Below, piece after piece: positions 1-6,845 of a stretch of 39,768 bases of DNA. The stretch spans positions 1 through 39,768 of IMG/VR virus record IMGVR_UViG_3300046011_005882. One strand, written 5' to 3'. The position numbers were made by a program, and so were the translations under genes. A model generated the notes under the pieces. The model searched no databases, was not told where the DNA came from, and saw only the letters and a list, made by a program, of their open reading frames with translations. This DNA is from a virus. The first letter of the stretch is position 1. Each line of letters begins with the position of its first letter.

Positions 1-1368
1 GAGCCGAATGACGTAGTAAGGCCGCGTGCTCACCAACGGGCTCGGGAGTGAGCCGGTCGCGTAGGTCCAGAGCAGTGCGCCCGTGTAGAGATTGTGCGTT
101 GCGCTCGCCGTCAGGATGTTGCCCGAAACGGACGAGATCGTGCCTTGCAGCCCATTGGTCGCGTTGCCGCTGTGGTTGCCGACAAAGGTGTTCTTCCACG
201 TCGAAATGACCTTCCACGACGGTCCGAAACTCGCGTAAGTCATGTTGTGCGAGAAGTCGGAGTCGGCAATGTCGTCCAAGAGGATTCCGCGGCCGGATTG
301 GATGATGTTGTTGCGGAACAGCAGGCCGTTGATGTCCCTGAACCATGCCGACGGACCTTTCGCGGAACCGAGATAACAGTTGTCGATGGAGATGTTCCAC
401 ATGTGGCGCGCCTCGATCAGCGGCCGGAATGTGTTGGTCTGGTTGCTCTCGTTGCCATGAACGATCAGGTTTTGCAGGCCGGAGTTGAGGAATCGTTTCT
501 CGGCCGGCGTGGTGCCGTCCCACATGGAAATGTTTTCCTGCCGGACATAGCCGCCGGTCGAATCGAACCGGATGGCCGTGATGTCCGCCCCGTTTTCCAA
601 CGCGACGCCGCCGGAGTAGCCGCCCTTGTAGAGGGTGGCATTGGTCACGATGGTGGCGGCTTCCGTGTAGATGCTAGGGCGCGCAGCGATAAGTTTGGTG
701 TTACGCTTTACGACGAGCGTTTCGCTGATGCGATAGAGTTCCGGGAAGAACACTTCAGCGCCGTTCAGCGTGCTGGCGTAGTTCACCGCTGCTTGCAGCT
801 TCGGTGAGTTCTCCGCGCCGTAACCGGCCCCGGCGGTCGGCCCCCACCAGCGCACGTCGAGCAGAGGGCTGTTGACCACGCGCTCGAAACAGAAGGTTGC
901 GCTCAGCGCCGACGGGAACCAAATGCCGTTGTCAAAGGTGATGCCGTTGGTGGTCACGATCCTGAAATCGCCGCCCTGCGAACCTAGGACCCGGAACGAC
1001 GAAAACAGGTCCGAGTTCAGCGGGTTCACGCTGTTGGTCATCGTCGCGATGTCTGGCACGCTGCGGACGCGGGCGCGGACCGAAGTCGCGGTGAGTCCAA
1101 CATTCAGGGCCATTCCGTAATCAACTCCAAACACCAGCTCGGGCTCGTCGGCGAGGTTGTAGTTCAGTCCGCCGCTGAACGTGAGGTTCACGGCGGTGCT
1201 GTTTGAAACTACCCCATTGTTTAGCGTCAACTTCACACCAGGAGCCAGCGCCCCAGCCCCAAGCACCCCAACATTGGTGGATACCGTGACAGCCTTGAAA
1301 GGCGTCTGGCCAAAAGCGGAAAAGGCGACCACGCAGGCCGCCAGCAGAAAGTTGCGAATCTTGCTCAT
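1..1368 (-). CDS. Tail-spike / pectate-lyase-like beta-helix protein with signal peptide (partial)
   Basis: The frame is open from an ATG at 1368 to the window edge, giving 456 codons with the C-terminus missing. The N-terminus (SKIRNFLLAACVVAFSAFGQ after Met) has a basic n-region, a hydrophobic core and a small-residue end, like a Sec signal peptide. From about residue 175 the text (VRWWGPTAGAGYGAENSPKL, then FFPELYRISETLVV) matches the start of a pectate-lyase-type right-handed beta-helix as seen in phage tail spikes. Further on come short Asn/Gly/Ile-rich rungs such as LLFRNNIIQSG. Such proteins usually bind or degrade surface polysaccharide. The start overlaps the stop of the upstream gene (ATGA). 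A signal peptide is odd for a virion protein, so a secreted polysaccharide-active moron is an alternative. No catalytic site can be assigned because the end is missing. Confidence 0.75.
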   Translation of the reverse strand, partial: MSKIRNFLLAACVVAFSAFGQTPFKAVTVSTNVGVLGAGALAPGVKLTLNNGVVSNSTAVNLTFSGGLNYNLADEPELVFGVDYGMALNVGLTATSVRARVRSVPDIATMTNSVNPLNSDLFSSFRVLGSQGGDFRIVTTNGITFDNGIWFPSALSATFCFERVVNSPLLDVRWWGPTAGAGYGAENSPKLQAAVNYASTLNGAEVFFPELYRISETLVVKRNTKLIAARPSIYTEAATIVTNATLYKGGYSGGVALENGADITAIRFDSTGGYVRQENISMWDGTTPAEKRFLNSGLQNLIVHGNESNQTNTFRPLIEARHMWNISIDNCYLGSAKGPSAWFRDINGLLFRNNIIQSGRGILLDDIADSDFSHNMTYASFGPSWKVISTWKNTFVGNHSGNATNGLQGTISSVSGNILTASATHNLYTGALLWTYATGSLPSPLVSTRPYYVIRL

Positions 1369-1601
1369 GTAACCTCGATGATCGAAATGGAGATGTTGTT
1401 TGGGTCCGCGTCGTCCACCACCAACTGGTAGGGCTTGCCGGAAGTTGACGTTACAGCCCCGGACAGCAGCGGTCCCAACGTCGCGGCGATGGATGTCTTG
1501 TTGGCCTGAATGCAGTCCATCGTGACCTTGCACGACCACTTGTCGCGGAATTTAAGCCCCCAGTCCTGGTTCTTGAACGGCCCTGAAGATTGTTCGCTCA
1601 T
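1365..1601 (-). CDS. Hypothetical phage protein, 78 aa
   Basis: I do not recognise this protein. The start is an ATG at 1601 (MSEQSSGPFKNQ); longer in-frame starts exist, but this one overlaps the upstream stop as ATGA, the pattern used across the block. It is soluble and mixed alpha/beta in appearance, with no cysteine cluster beyond two scattered Cys, no transmembrane segment and no signal peptide. It ends SIIEVT and its stop overlaps the start of the beta-helix protein, so the two are translationally coupled. Lying between a small membrane protein and a tail-spike-like gene, it could be a small virion or lysis-associated protein; this is position only. Confidence 0.6.
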   Translation of the reverse strand: MSEQSSGPFKNQDWGLKFRDKWSCKVTMDCIQANKTSIAATLGPLLSGAVTSTSGKPYQLVVDDADPNNISISIIEVT

Positions 1602-1864
1602 TTGTGTGTGTCTCCCAACAGCCCAAACGTCTTGGCGGCCTTGGCCCCAATCATCCCGCTTCCAACCGAAAGCCCCACCAGCCAGCCCCAAGCCTTGTTC
1701 AGGAATCCCTCATGCTTGTCCACCAAGTCCAGCTTCGGCTGGACAACCTTCTCAAGGATCGTGTTGGTCCGGACGTTCTCCGCCAGAATCCCGTTGAGAC
1801 ACGATTGCAGTGAGTCCAGCCGCCTCATCGCGGAGTCCAGTGCGTCTTTCTCAGGATTTCCCAT
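1598..1864 (-). CDS. Small membrane protein, possible holin-like or XhlA-like
   Basis: The 88-residue protein starts MGNPEKDALDSAMRRLDSL. The first 50 residues form a predicted amphipathic or coiled-coil helix. Residues 58-82 (WGWLVGLSVGSGMIGAKAAK) form one likely transmembrane segment, followed by a short polar tail ending THK. An N-terminal coiled coil with one C-terminal membrane helix is the layout of XhlA-type haemolysin/holin-accessory proteins and of some phage holins. Its place next to a tail-spike gene at the end of the structural block fits a lysis role. No endolysin is visible, so the assignment is tentative. The stop overlaps the next start by ATGA. Confidence 0.55.
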   Translation of the reverse strand: MGNPEKDALDSAMRRLDSLQSCLNGILAENVRTNTILEKVVQPKLDLVDKHEGFLNKAWGWLVGLSVGSGMIGAKAAKTFGLLGDTHK

Positions 1865-1876
1865 GGGTTTTCAGGG

Positions 1877-2215
1877 TTAGGCGTGGGTCAGCACCACCGA
1901 CCCGCTGGCCAGCTTCACTTTCGTAAAGTAGCCCACCAGCTCCGACCCGGCCGGGAAGGTGACCGTAGTCCACGGCCCGCCAAGGTTGTGGCCCTCCAGC
2001 GTCGTGAACTGGGTTCCAGTGATGAAGCGGATTCGACAGAACTTGCCGGAATGCTCGGTAGTCCCGGTGATGATGTGGAGTCCATGGAATCCTACCTGAC
2101 CGGATGGGACTAGCTCAGGAACCCCATTCAGCGCGGGGTTCACAGTGGTCCTGTCTACACGGGTTTCAACAACCGCTACTCCGGTTGATCCTAGATTTTC
2201 TATGTCGAGTGCCAT
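1877..2215 (-). CDS. Hypothetical small structural-region protein, 112 aa
   Basis: This protein starts MALDIENLGSTGVAVVETRV and is preceded by a strong ribosome binding site (GGAGG, about 8 bases upstream). It is predicted to be all-beta, rich in Gly, Thr and Val, with the pattern of a small virion or decoration-type protein (FPAGSELVGYFTKVKLASGS near the end). I know of no named family. A strong terminator lies just upstream at 2276-2312, so this gene probably has its own promoter; the sequence TTGCCTATAACGATAAAG at 2248-2265 (minus strand) is the best candidate and resembles the TTGCCTAT motif found elsewhere in the window. Confidence 0.6.
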   Translation of the reverse strand: MALDIENLGSTGVAVVETRVDRTTVNPALNGVPELVPSGQVGFHGLHIITGTTEHSGKFCRIRFITGTQFTTLEGHNLGGPWTTVTFPAGSELVGYFTKVKLASGSVVLTHA

Positions 2216-2275
2216 TGGGTTGAACCTCCGGCAGGAAGCCTCCTACGCTTTATCGTTATAGGCAAGCGGGGAGTT

Positions 2276-2312
2276 TCAAAACGAAAGGGCCGCCCAGTTG
2301 CCTGAGCGACCC
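2276..2312 (-). terminator. Rho-independent terminator after the HNH gene
   Basis: Reading the minus strand, an 11-bp stem (GGGTCGCTCAG paired with CTGGGCGGCCC, two wobbles) closes a GCAA tetraloop and is followed by TTTCGTTTTG. It sits between the HNH endonuclease stop and the next gene. Confidence 0.85.
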
Positions 2313-2353
2313 AATGCATGAAACAAACAAACAGAACGACCGGCCGAACGGGA

Positions 2354-3286
2354 TTACGTTGCCACGGCAGTTGTGGGTGTCAATGGGGAAGATTCGGGGA
2401 GCCTGTCCGACTTGGACTGGTTTTCGTATCCCCAAAGCGGCTGAAGGTTTGTGAAGTGCGTAGCCTTTCGCTGCTGCTCTGGGTCGGACAGCTTGAAGCT
2501 TGAAAGTGGAATGATGTGATCTATGTGCCAGCCGCGATAGCCGTAGTTGCTCCAGCTCATCCCGGGTTTGAACTGCTTTTCCAGGTGGGCCTTTAACTCT
2601 GGAATCGTGCAGCCAAGCATTGCCAGCGTCTTGGAGTGCTTGCGGACTCCTTGGGAGCGAATCGCATCCCCTAGTCGGCTTCGTATTGTGCAGGCTATCT
2701 TAAACTCAATGCAGTTTCGCCGTTTTTCCTGCATGTATTTTGCCCTCCTTTTTCTGATCTCCGGAACAATATCAGCCGGCAGTTCTGAAACCGTTTTCCT
2801 TTTTCTCTTCAGGCCGGCCAGCGCCATCGCCTTGTCCCTTATCCTCCCAGCGACTAGTCGCATCTCCTTGGAAATCTGTTTCTTGATGTGGTCAGGGATA
2901 GGCGGGTAAACGCAGAGCACCCAGTTCTTGTGGTGTTCCTTTTGGGCTATGCGGCGCCCCTTCTGCCTCCGGAGCCTTTCGTCGCGGGATATTGCACGGC
3001 TCGGCTTCTTGATGAGATTGCTCCCGGCAGACTTAGCCCTGTTCCTTCCGGCCGCGTGGGCCTTCTCAAGCCTGTCGGCCTCAACCTTTACCCGGAGCGC
3101 ATACTTCATCGCGAGTATGCAACCGGCGGCGTAGTAGATGAGGCCGTCTGGGGTTCGGAATTCGTCGGCCCCAATCACATCGCCATCCTCCTCAACCCGT
3201 CGCTTCACGTATTCCCAGTTTTTTTGAGACAGCATTAAGGCATACGCTTCTGGGTTTTCCTTGAGCTTTTCGTAGTCAGATTTCAT
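2354..3286 (-). CDS. HNH homing-type endonuclease
   Basis: The 310-residue protein is very basic through its middle (KRKRKTVSELPADIVPEIRK and flanking Lys/Arg-rich stretches). Near the C-terminus, at about 245-300, lies the HNH core: GWHIDHIIPLSSF (HxxD-H type), then HFTNLQPLWGYENQSKSD, where Asn and the final residues complete the betabeta-alpha-metal site. This is the usual layout of free-standing phage HNH endonucleases. The segment LGCTIPELKAHLEKQFKPGM just before it is typical of the same family. The gene sits alone between two strong terminators downstream of the capsid gene, which suggests a self-contained inserted cassette. Target specificity cannot be read from the sequence. Confidence 0.8.
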   Translation of the reverse strand: MKSDYEKLKENPEAYALMLSQKNWEYVKRRVEEDGDVIGADEFRTPDGLIYYAAGCILAMKYALRVKVEADRLEKAHAAGRNRAKSAGSNLIKKPSRAISRDERLRRQKGRRIAQKEHHKNWVLCVYPPIPDHIKKQISKEMRLVAGRIRDKAMALAGLKRKRKTVSELPADIVPEIRKRRAKYMQEKRRNCIEFKIACTIRSRLGDAIRSQGVRKHSKTLAMLGCTIPELKAHLEKQFKPGMSWSNYGYRGWHIDHIIPLSSFKLSDPEQQRKATHFTNLQPLWGYENQSKSDRLPESSPLTPTTAVAT

Positions 3287-3321
3287 CTGCGGATTATCGT
3301 CCGCTTATTCGGTATGCCTGT

Positions 3322-3357
3322 CAAAAACAAAAAGGCCCCCGGCTTGCGCCGAGGGCC
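3322..3357 (-). terminator. Rho-independent terminator after the capsid gene
   Basis: On the minus strand a 10-bp stem (GGCCCTCGGC with GCCGGGGGCC) carries a GCAA loop and is followed by TTTTTGTTTTTG. It ends the scaffold-capsid transcript before the HNH gene. A TTGACA box directly downstream may start HNH transcription, but I see no convincing -10 at normal spacing. Confidence 0.9.
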
Positions 3358-3381
3358 AAAACCTCAGTTTTGCTCAGGTTT

Positions 3382-5112
3382 TTAAGCGTCGTTGCTGGGA
3401 TCGTTACCCTTCACGTCCGAGTAGCTGGAGCCGGCCTTGAACTCCGCTTCCGGGGTCGTGAATGCAAAGTTCTCCAGGATCAGCGAAGCTGCTGGACATT
3501 TCGCGTGGCAAACCCATTTAAGCAGGTAATGCCGGATGGACCGCACAGGGTTATCCATGCGGCAGAAGTAATCGCCATTGATCTTGGCCAAGTCCTCAAT
3601 CCCACCGCTGGACAGATCGCGGTAGCGAGAGTCGATGACGCCCATCTCAATGGTGTCCCACGCCAGAATCCACAACCACCGGCCAGAATTGGACAGCGTG
3701 GCGGACTCGCGGGTGTGGGCATTAACGATGTCGTCGAAGGACTCATGGGAGACGACACGCAGCGTGACACCGGCCGGGTAATCCAGCTCGAAGTCAGTGA
3801 ACAGGAAGCCCAGAGGGGTCTTCTCGGCCTTCGGGAACGCCGGGAAGTTCGCTTGGACCCGCAGATCGCCGCCGTATTGGCTGCGGAGATAGGCGTAAAG
3901 AGCTTTGACGAACAACTGCCTGAAAGCAGAGTCAGTTACGATCTCGATGATCTTGCTCTGGAGGCCGTTGGACTTCCGGATACGATACATCGTGTAGATG
4001 TAGTCCTGAAGTTCGGGCCAGTTAATCATGTCGCCCTGGAGGTCCAGCACGCGACCGCACTCGGCCAACTGCTCATACACGCCCTGGGTGTAGGCGCGGC
4101 GCTCAACGCAGCGGCCTTCAATTCCCGGGAGGTAGATGTATTCCCCGAACACCTGGTCGGAGCCGGAGTTGATCTGCTCCAGATTCGGCCAGAGGGATTC
4201 GGTCTGGTTAGCGTCCTTCTTGCCGAACAGGAAGGAGTGGGTGAGCTTGTTCCGGAAGTCGGTGAGGACCTGCCGGTTGTATTCGCCCTCTTCCACGTTG
4301 TAGTATTCCCGGTAGAGCGGGTTGTTCTCCAGGAGATACTTGCGGAACTTCTGGGTGTGCTCGTCGTTGCAGATCGACCAGCGGCTGTTCTGGAGCCAGA
4401 TGAGGTAATCGCTGGTGGTGTTGAGGCGCGGCAGGTTGTTGCAGCGGGACTCGTAGGGCGAGCTGTTGTTGGCCAGCGTGATGGCGACGCCTGCGGTGGG
4501 GAACTCCAGCTTGCCGGACGCGAGGGCCGAACCGGTATTGCGGGACTTCACATACACGCGGACGTAATCGCCCTGAATCTTCGAGTATACGACGCGCCAG
4601 TTGGTGCGGGTAGCGAGGCCGGCGGTGGACTTGCCGGAGATCATGATTTCGTCACCCACGGCGAACCAGGCGACATCCGAGGGGATGGAGGTCTGGGACT
4701 GGAGGTCGAAGAACGCATCGGCGGTGGTGCCATTGACGCTCACGGAGCCGTTGGTGGCGGTCTTCACGGACCAGAACAGGTTGTTGATGATGCCCTTGCG
4801 GCGGACGCGCAGGAACGGTTCAACCTCGGTGATGCCGGAGTTGAGGCGCTTGTTCGCCTTCACTGCGGTCTGGTAGGACTCGACGTTGGCGATGATGAAG
4901 TTGTAGAGGGCATTCTCTTCAACCTGACACGCCTTGCCCATCATGTCGGCTTCCAGCAGGGTGCCGATGCCACGGAAGCGGCCACCGCCGTCCGTGAAGA
5001 TGGAGTCCAGTTGGGTATCCGAAACGGGGGCGACGTTGCACAGCGTCAGGCCACCGCACGAATCGTAATCGGTCCGCAGCAGCGGAGAGCACTTCTCGAA
5101 ATAATCAGCCAT
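3382..5112 (-). CDS. Major capsid protein
   Basis: The 576-residue protein starts MADYFEKCSPLLRTDYDSCG. It lies directly after a scaffold-like gene and the portal, the standard portal-scaffold-capsid order, and is followed by a strong terminator, as expected for the most abundant product. The sequence reads as a soluble mixed alpha/beta protein with no signal peptide or membrane helix. An inserted beta-rich stretch at about residues 110-215 (VGDEIMISGKSTAG and TAGVAITLANNSS) could be a surface domain. It is long for an HK97-fold capsid protein, which fits such an insertion. I infer the function from order, size and general resemblance to capsid proteins of large-portal podovirus-like phages, not from a short diagnostic motif. 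Confidence 0.8.
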   Translation of the reverse strand: MADYFEKCSPLLRTDYDSCGGLTLCNVAPVSDTQLDSIFTDGGGRFRGIGTLLEADMMGKACQVEENALYNFIIANVESYQTAVKANKRLNSGITEVEPFLRVRRKGIINNLFWSVKTATNGSVSVNGTTADAFFDLQSQTSIPSDVAWFAVGDEIMISGKSTAGLATRTNWRVVYSKIQGDYVRVYVKSRNTGSALASGKLEFPTAGVAITLANNSSPYESRCNNLPRLNTTSDYLIWLQNSRWSICNDEHTQKFRKYLLENNPLYREYYNVEEGEYNRQVLTDFRNKLTHSFLFGKKDANQTESLWPNLEQINSGSDQVFGEYIYLPGIEGRCVERRAYTQGVYEQLAECGRVLDLQGDMINWPELQDYIYTMYRIRKSNGLQSKIIEIVTDSAFRQLFVKALYAYLRSQYGGDLRVQANFPAFPKAEKTPLGFLFTDFELDYPAGVTLRVVSHESFDDIVNAHTRESATLSNSGRWLWILAWDTIEMGVIDSRYRDLSSGGIEDLAKINGDYFCRMDNPVRSIRHYLLKWVCHAKCPAASLILENFAFTTPEAEFKAGSSYSDVKGNDPSNDA

Positions 5113-5140
5113 AGTAGGTCCTTGTTACAGGACCCACTTT

Positions 5141-6547
5141 TCACCAGCCGAACTTCTTTGCGAAGCCGCCCTTGCCTTTTAGCGCCTCGGACTCTCCAGC
5201 GGACGGGGCTGGTGGGGGTGCGCCTGAGCCACCTACCCGGACGGAACGCTGCTCGTAGGGCTGCTGTGGCGGCTTATCCTCCTGTTTAGGGGTGGAGGAT
5301 TGGGAAGACTTTGGTGCCGTATTCTGGACATACCCACGGCGCTTGGCCAGTGCATCGGCCCGTTTTACCTCGGCGGCGTAGGTTTCCTTGGCCTCATAAG
5401 CCATCCGTTTGTTGACAAACTCGACGACCTCGTTCTCCCCGATATACCAGTGGCGGGCACGCTGGCGGTCGTCCATCTTGGAATAGGCGGAGATGGTGGC
5501 GAACCGCTTGCCGTCGCGCACTTGGTCGTCGGCATCCATGGAGGAAATCTGCTCCTCAAGACTGCTGACCAGCTCGCCAACGGCTTGGAACACTGGGTTG
5601 GAGGCATCGGCTGGATGGCCGGAGTAGAGCAAGGAAGCGCCTTGAGCCAGCGGGAACCAGCGATTGGCGGACTCCGTGAGAATCTCCGCGGCAATGGGGT
5701 CTTCATCGGCCAGCTTGCTCAGGTCCTTGAGCTTGGCGAATTCAGGGTCGATGGCGGCGGCAGCATTGCGACCAATTTCCACCAATGTCTTCTCGATCTT
5801 CGGGGCTGCGGATGCCTTGGCGGTGTCCTCCTGCTGCTTGCGCCGGACGGGCTCAAGCTCCTTACGGACACGCTCCTCGACGGATTTCTCGGCCTGCTCG
5901 CGGATAAGGGCTTCCTTGGCTTCCTCGAAATCCTCCTCGTCCACCTGCGGCTCGTTCTTCTCGTAGAAACGGGAATGGGAATCGTCATCCGGCTCGAACT
6001 CGCTGTCCGGGTTGCGCTTCTCCCACTCGGCTTGGTAGGCGCGTTCCTTCTCCTTGAAGTCCAGGAATGCCTTGGACGCCTCCTTGTAGTTGGGATTGAT
6101 CTCCTCCAGCTTCTTGAGCCGGGCGAACATCTTCTCGTCGGACTTGCTGAGCTGGGGCTTGGCGGCCTCGGGCTTCTCCGGGGCTGCCTTCTCGGATTGC
6201 TTTCGGATGGCCTCTACAAGGGGCTTCTGGGCCTCAGCAAGGGCATCCACCAAATCTTCCTTCGTCTCCTTCTTGGCCTTGCGCTTGACCACCTTCTCTT
6301 CCTCGGGTGGCTGTTCCTTCTTCTCGGCCTTGGGTGCCTCGGCTTTCTTTTCAGCCTTGGTCTCGACGGGCTTCTCGTCTTCCTTCTTCTCCTCGGGGGC
6401 GTTGTTCATCCGGCTGAACAGGGACCGTGCTGCGTTCACAGCTTTCCCGGCGGCCTCCTCGCGTGTCTCCCGGACCTTTGGTTTTTCCTCGGCGGGCGGG
6501 GTAATGGCGATCTTTGATTCGGCTGCGGCTTCGATAGGATCAGGCAT
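5141..6547 (-). CDS. Capsid scaffolding / head-assembly protein
   Basis: The 468-residue protein is dominated by charged residues. Residues 30-190 are Lys/Glu-rich low-complexity sequence (EKKEDEKPVETKAEKKAEAP) followed by predicted coiled coil. The C-terminus is a Pro/Gly/Gln-rich linker (PPPAPSAGESE) ending in a basic GKGGFAKKFGW tail. Acidic coiled-coil proteins with a short basic C-terminal tail between portal and capsid genes are typical phage scaffolds, which guide capsid assembly and leave or are cleaved afterwards. No protease domain is visible, so any maturation protease is encoded elsewhere or absent. The start overlaps the end of the upstream small gene by 8 bases. Confidence 0.75.
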   Translation of the reverse strand: MPDPIEAAAESKIAITPPAEEKPKVRETREEAAGKAVNAARSLFSRMNNAPEEKKEDEKPVETKAEKKAEAPKAEKKEQPPEEEKVVKRKAKKETKEDLVDALAEAQKPLVEAIRKQSEKAAPEKPEAAKPQLSKSDEKMFARLKKLEEINPNYKEASKAFLDFKEKERAYQAEWEKRNPDSEFEPDDDSHSRFYEKNEPQVDEEDFEEAKEALIREQAEKSVEERVRKELEPVRRKQQEDTAKASAAPKIEKTLVEIGRNAAAAIDPEFAKLKDLSKLADEDPIAAEILTESANRWFPLAQGASLLYSGHPADASNPVFQAVGELVSSLEEQISSMDADDQVRDGKRFATISAYSKMDDRQRARHWYIGENEVVEFVNKRMAYEAKETYAAEVKRADALAKRRGYVQNTAPKSSQSSTPKQEDKPPQQPYEQRSVRVGGSGAPPPAPSAGESEALKGKGGFAKKFGW

Positions 6548-6845
6548 ACGGCAATTCCAGCGTTACATGGCTCATGGGCGCGTCTTCTTGGCCCATTTCG
6601 TTGAGGACATCTAGGGCTATCTGATAGCGAGTTGCAAGGCTCAATTTACTTTGGGCACTCTGCGGAACCTCGCCGAAAACGAGCTTCGTGGACCATCTCA
6701 TGGACTCGTTTACGAACTCAGCTTCCAGCTCTGCTATCCTGCCCGCGAGGACTGCCCGGAACTTGAAGGCTGCGTCCTCCGCCAACCACATCTGGATGGG
6801 GTCGGTGGCGGACCTTGTAAGCTCCCGCTTCTTGACGGTTATCAT
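6540..6845 (-). CDS. Hypothetical protein between portal and scaffold, 101 aa
   Basis: This gene starts MITVKKRELTRSATDPIQMW, overlaps the portal stop by ATGA and overlaps the scaffold start by 8 bases. The protein is mainly helical with Trp residues spaced in amphipathic positions (FVNESMRWSTKLVFGEVPQS). I recognise no family. Coupling on both sides places it in the head-assembly operon; a small head or portal accessory role is possible. Confidence 0.6.
   Translation of the reverse strand: MITVKKRELTRSATDPIQMWLAEDAAFKFRAVLAGRIAELEAEFVNESMRWSTKLVFGEVPQSAQSKLSLATRYQIALDVLNEMGQEDAPMSHVTLELPYA

Noticed and set aside
3370-5289. Long plus-strand open frame (639 codons) over the capsid gene
   Set aside because: It is the antisense shadow of the capsid frame in GC-rich DNA: Val/Gly/Leu-rich text with no domain, no ribosome binding site, and it runs through the scaffold boundary.
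5300-6517. Plus-strand Leu/Gly-rich 405-codon frame that looks like a membrane protein
   Set aside because: The Leu-rich text is the antisense of Lys/Glu-rich scaffold codons (AAG/GAG read as CTT/CTC).
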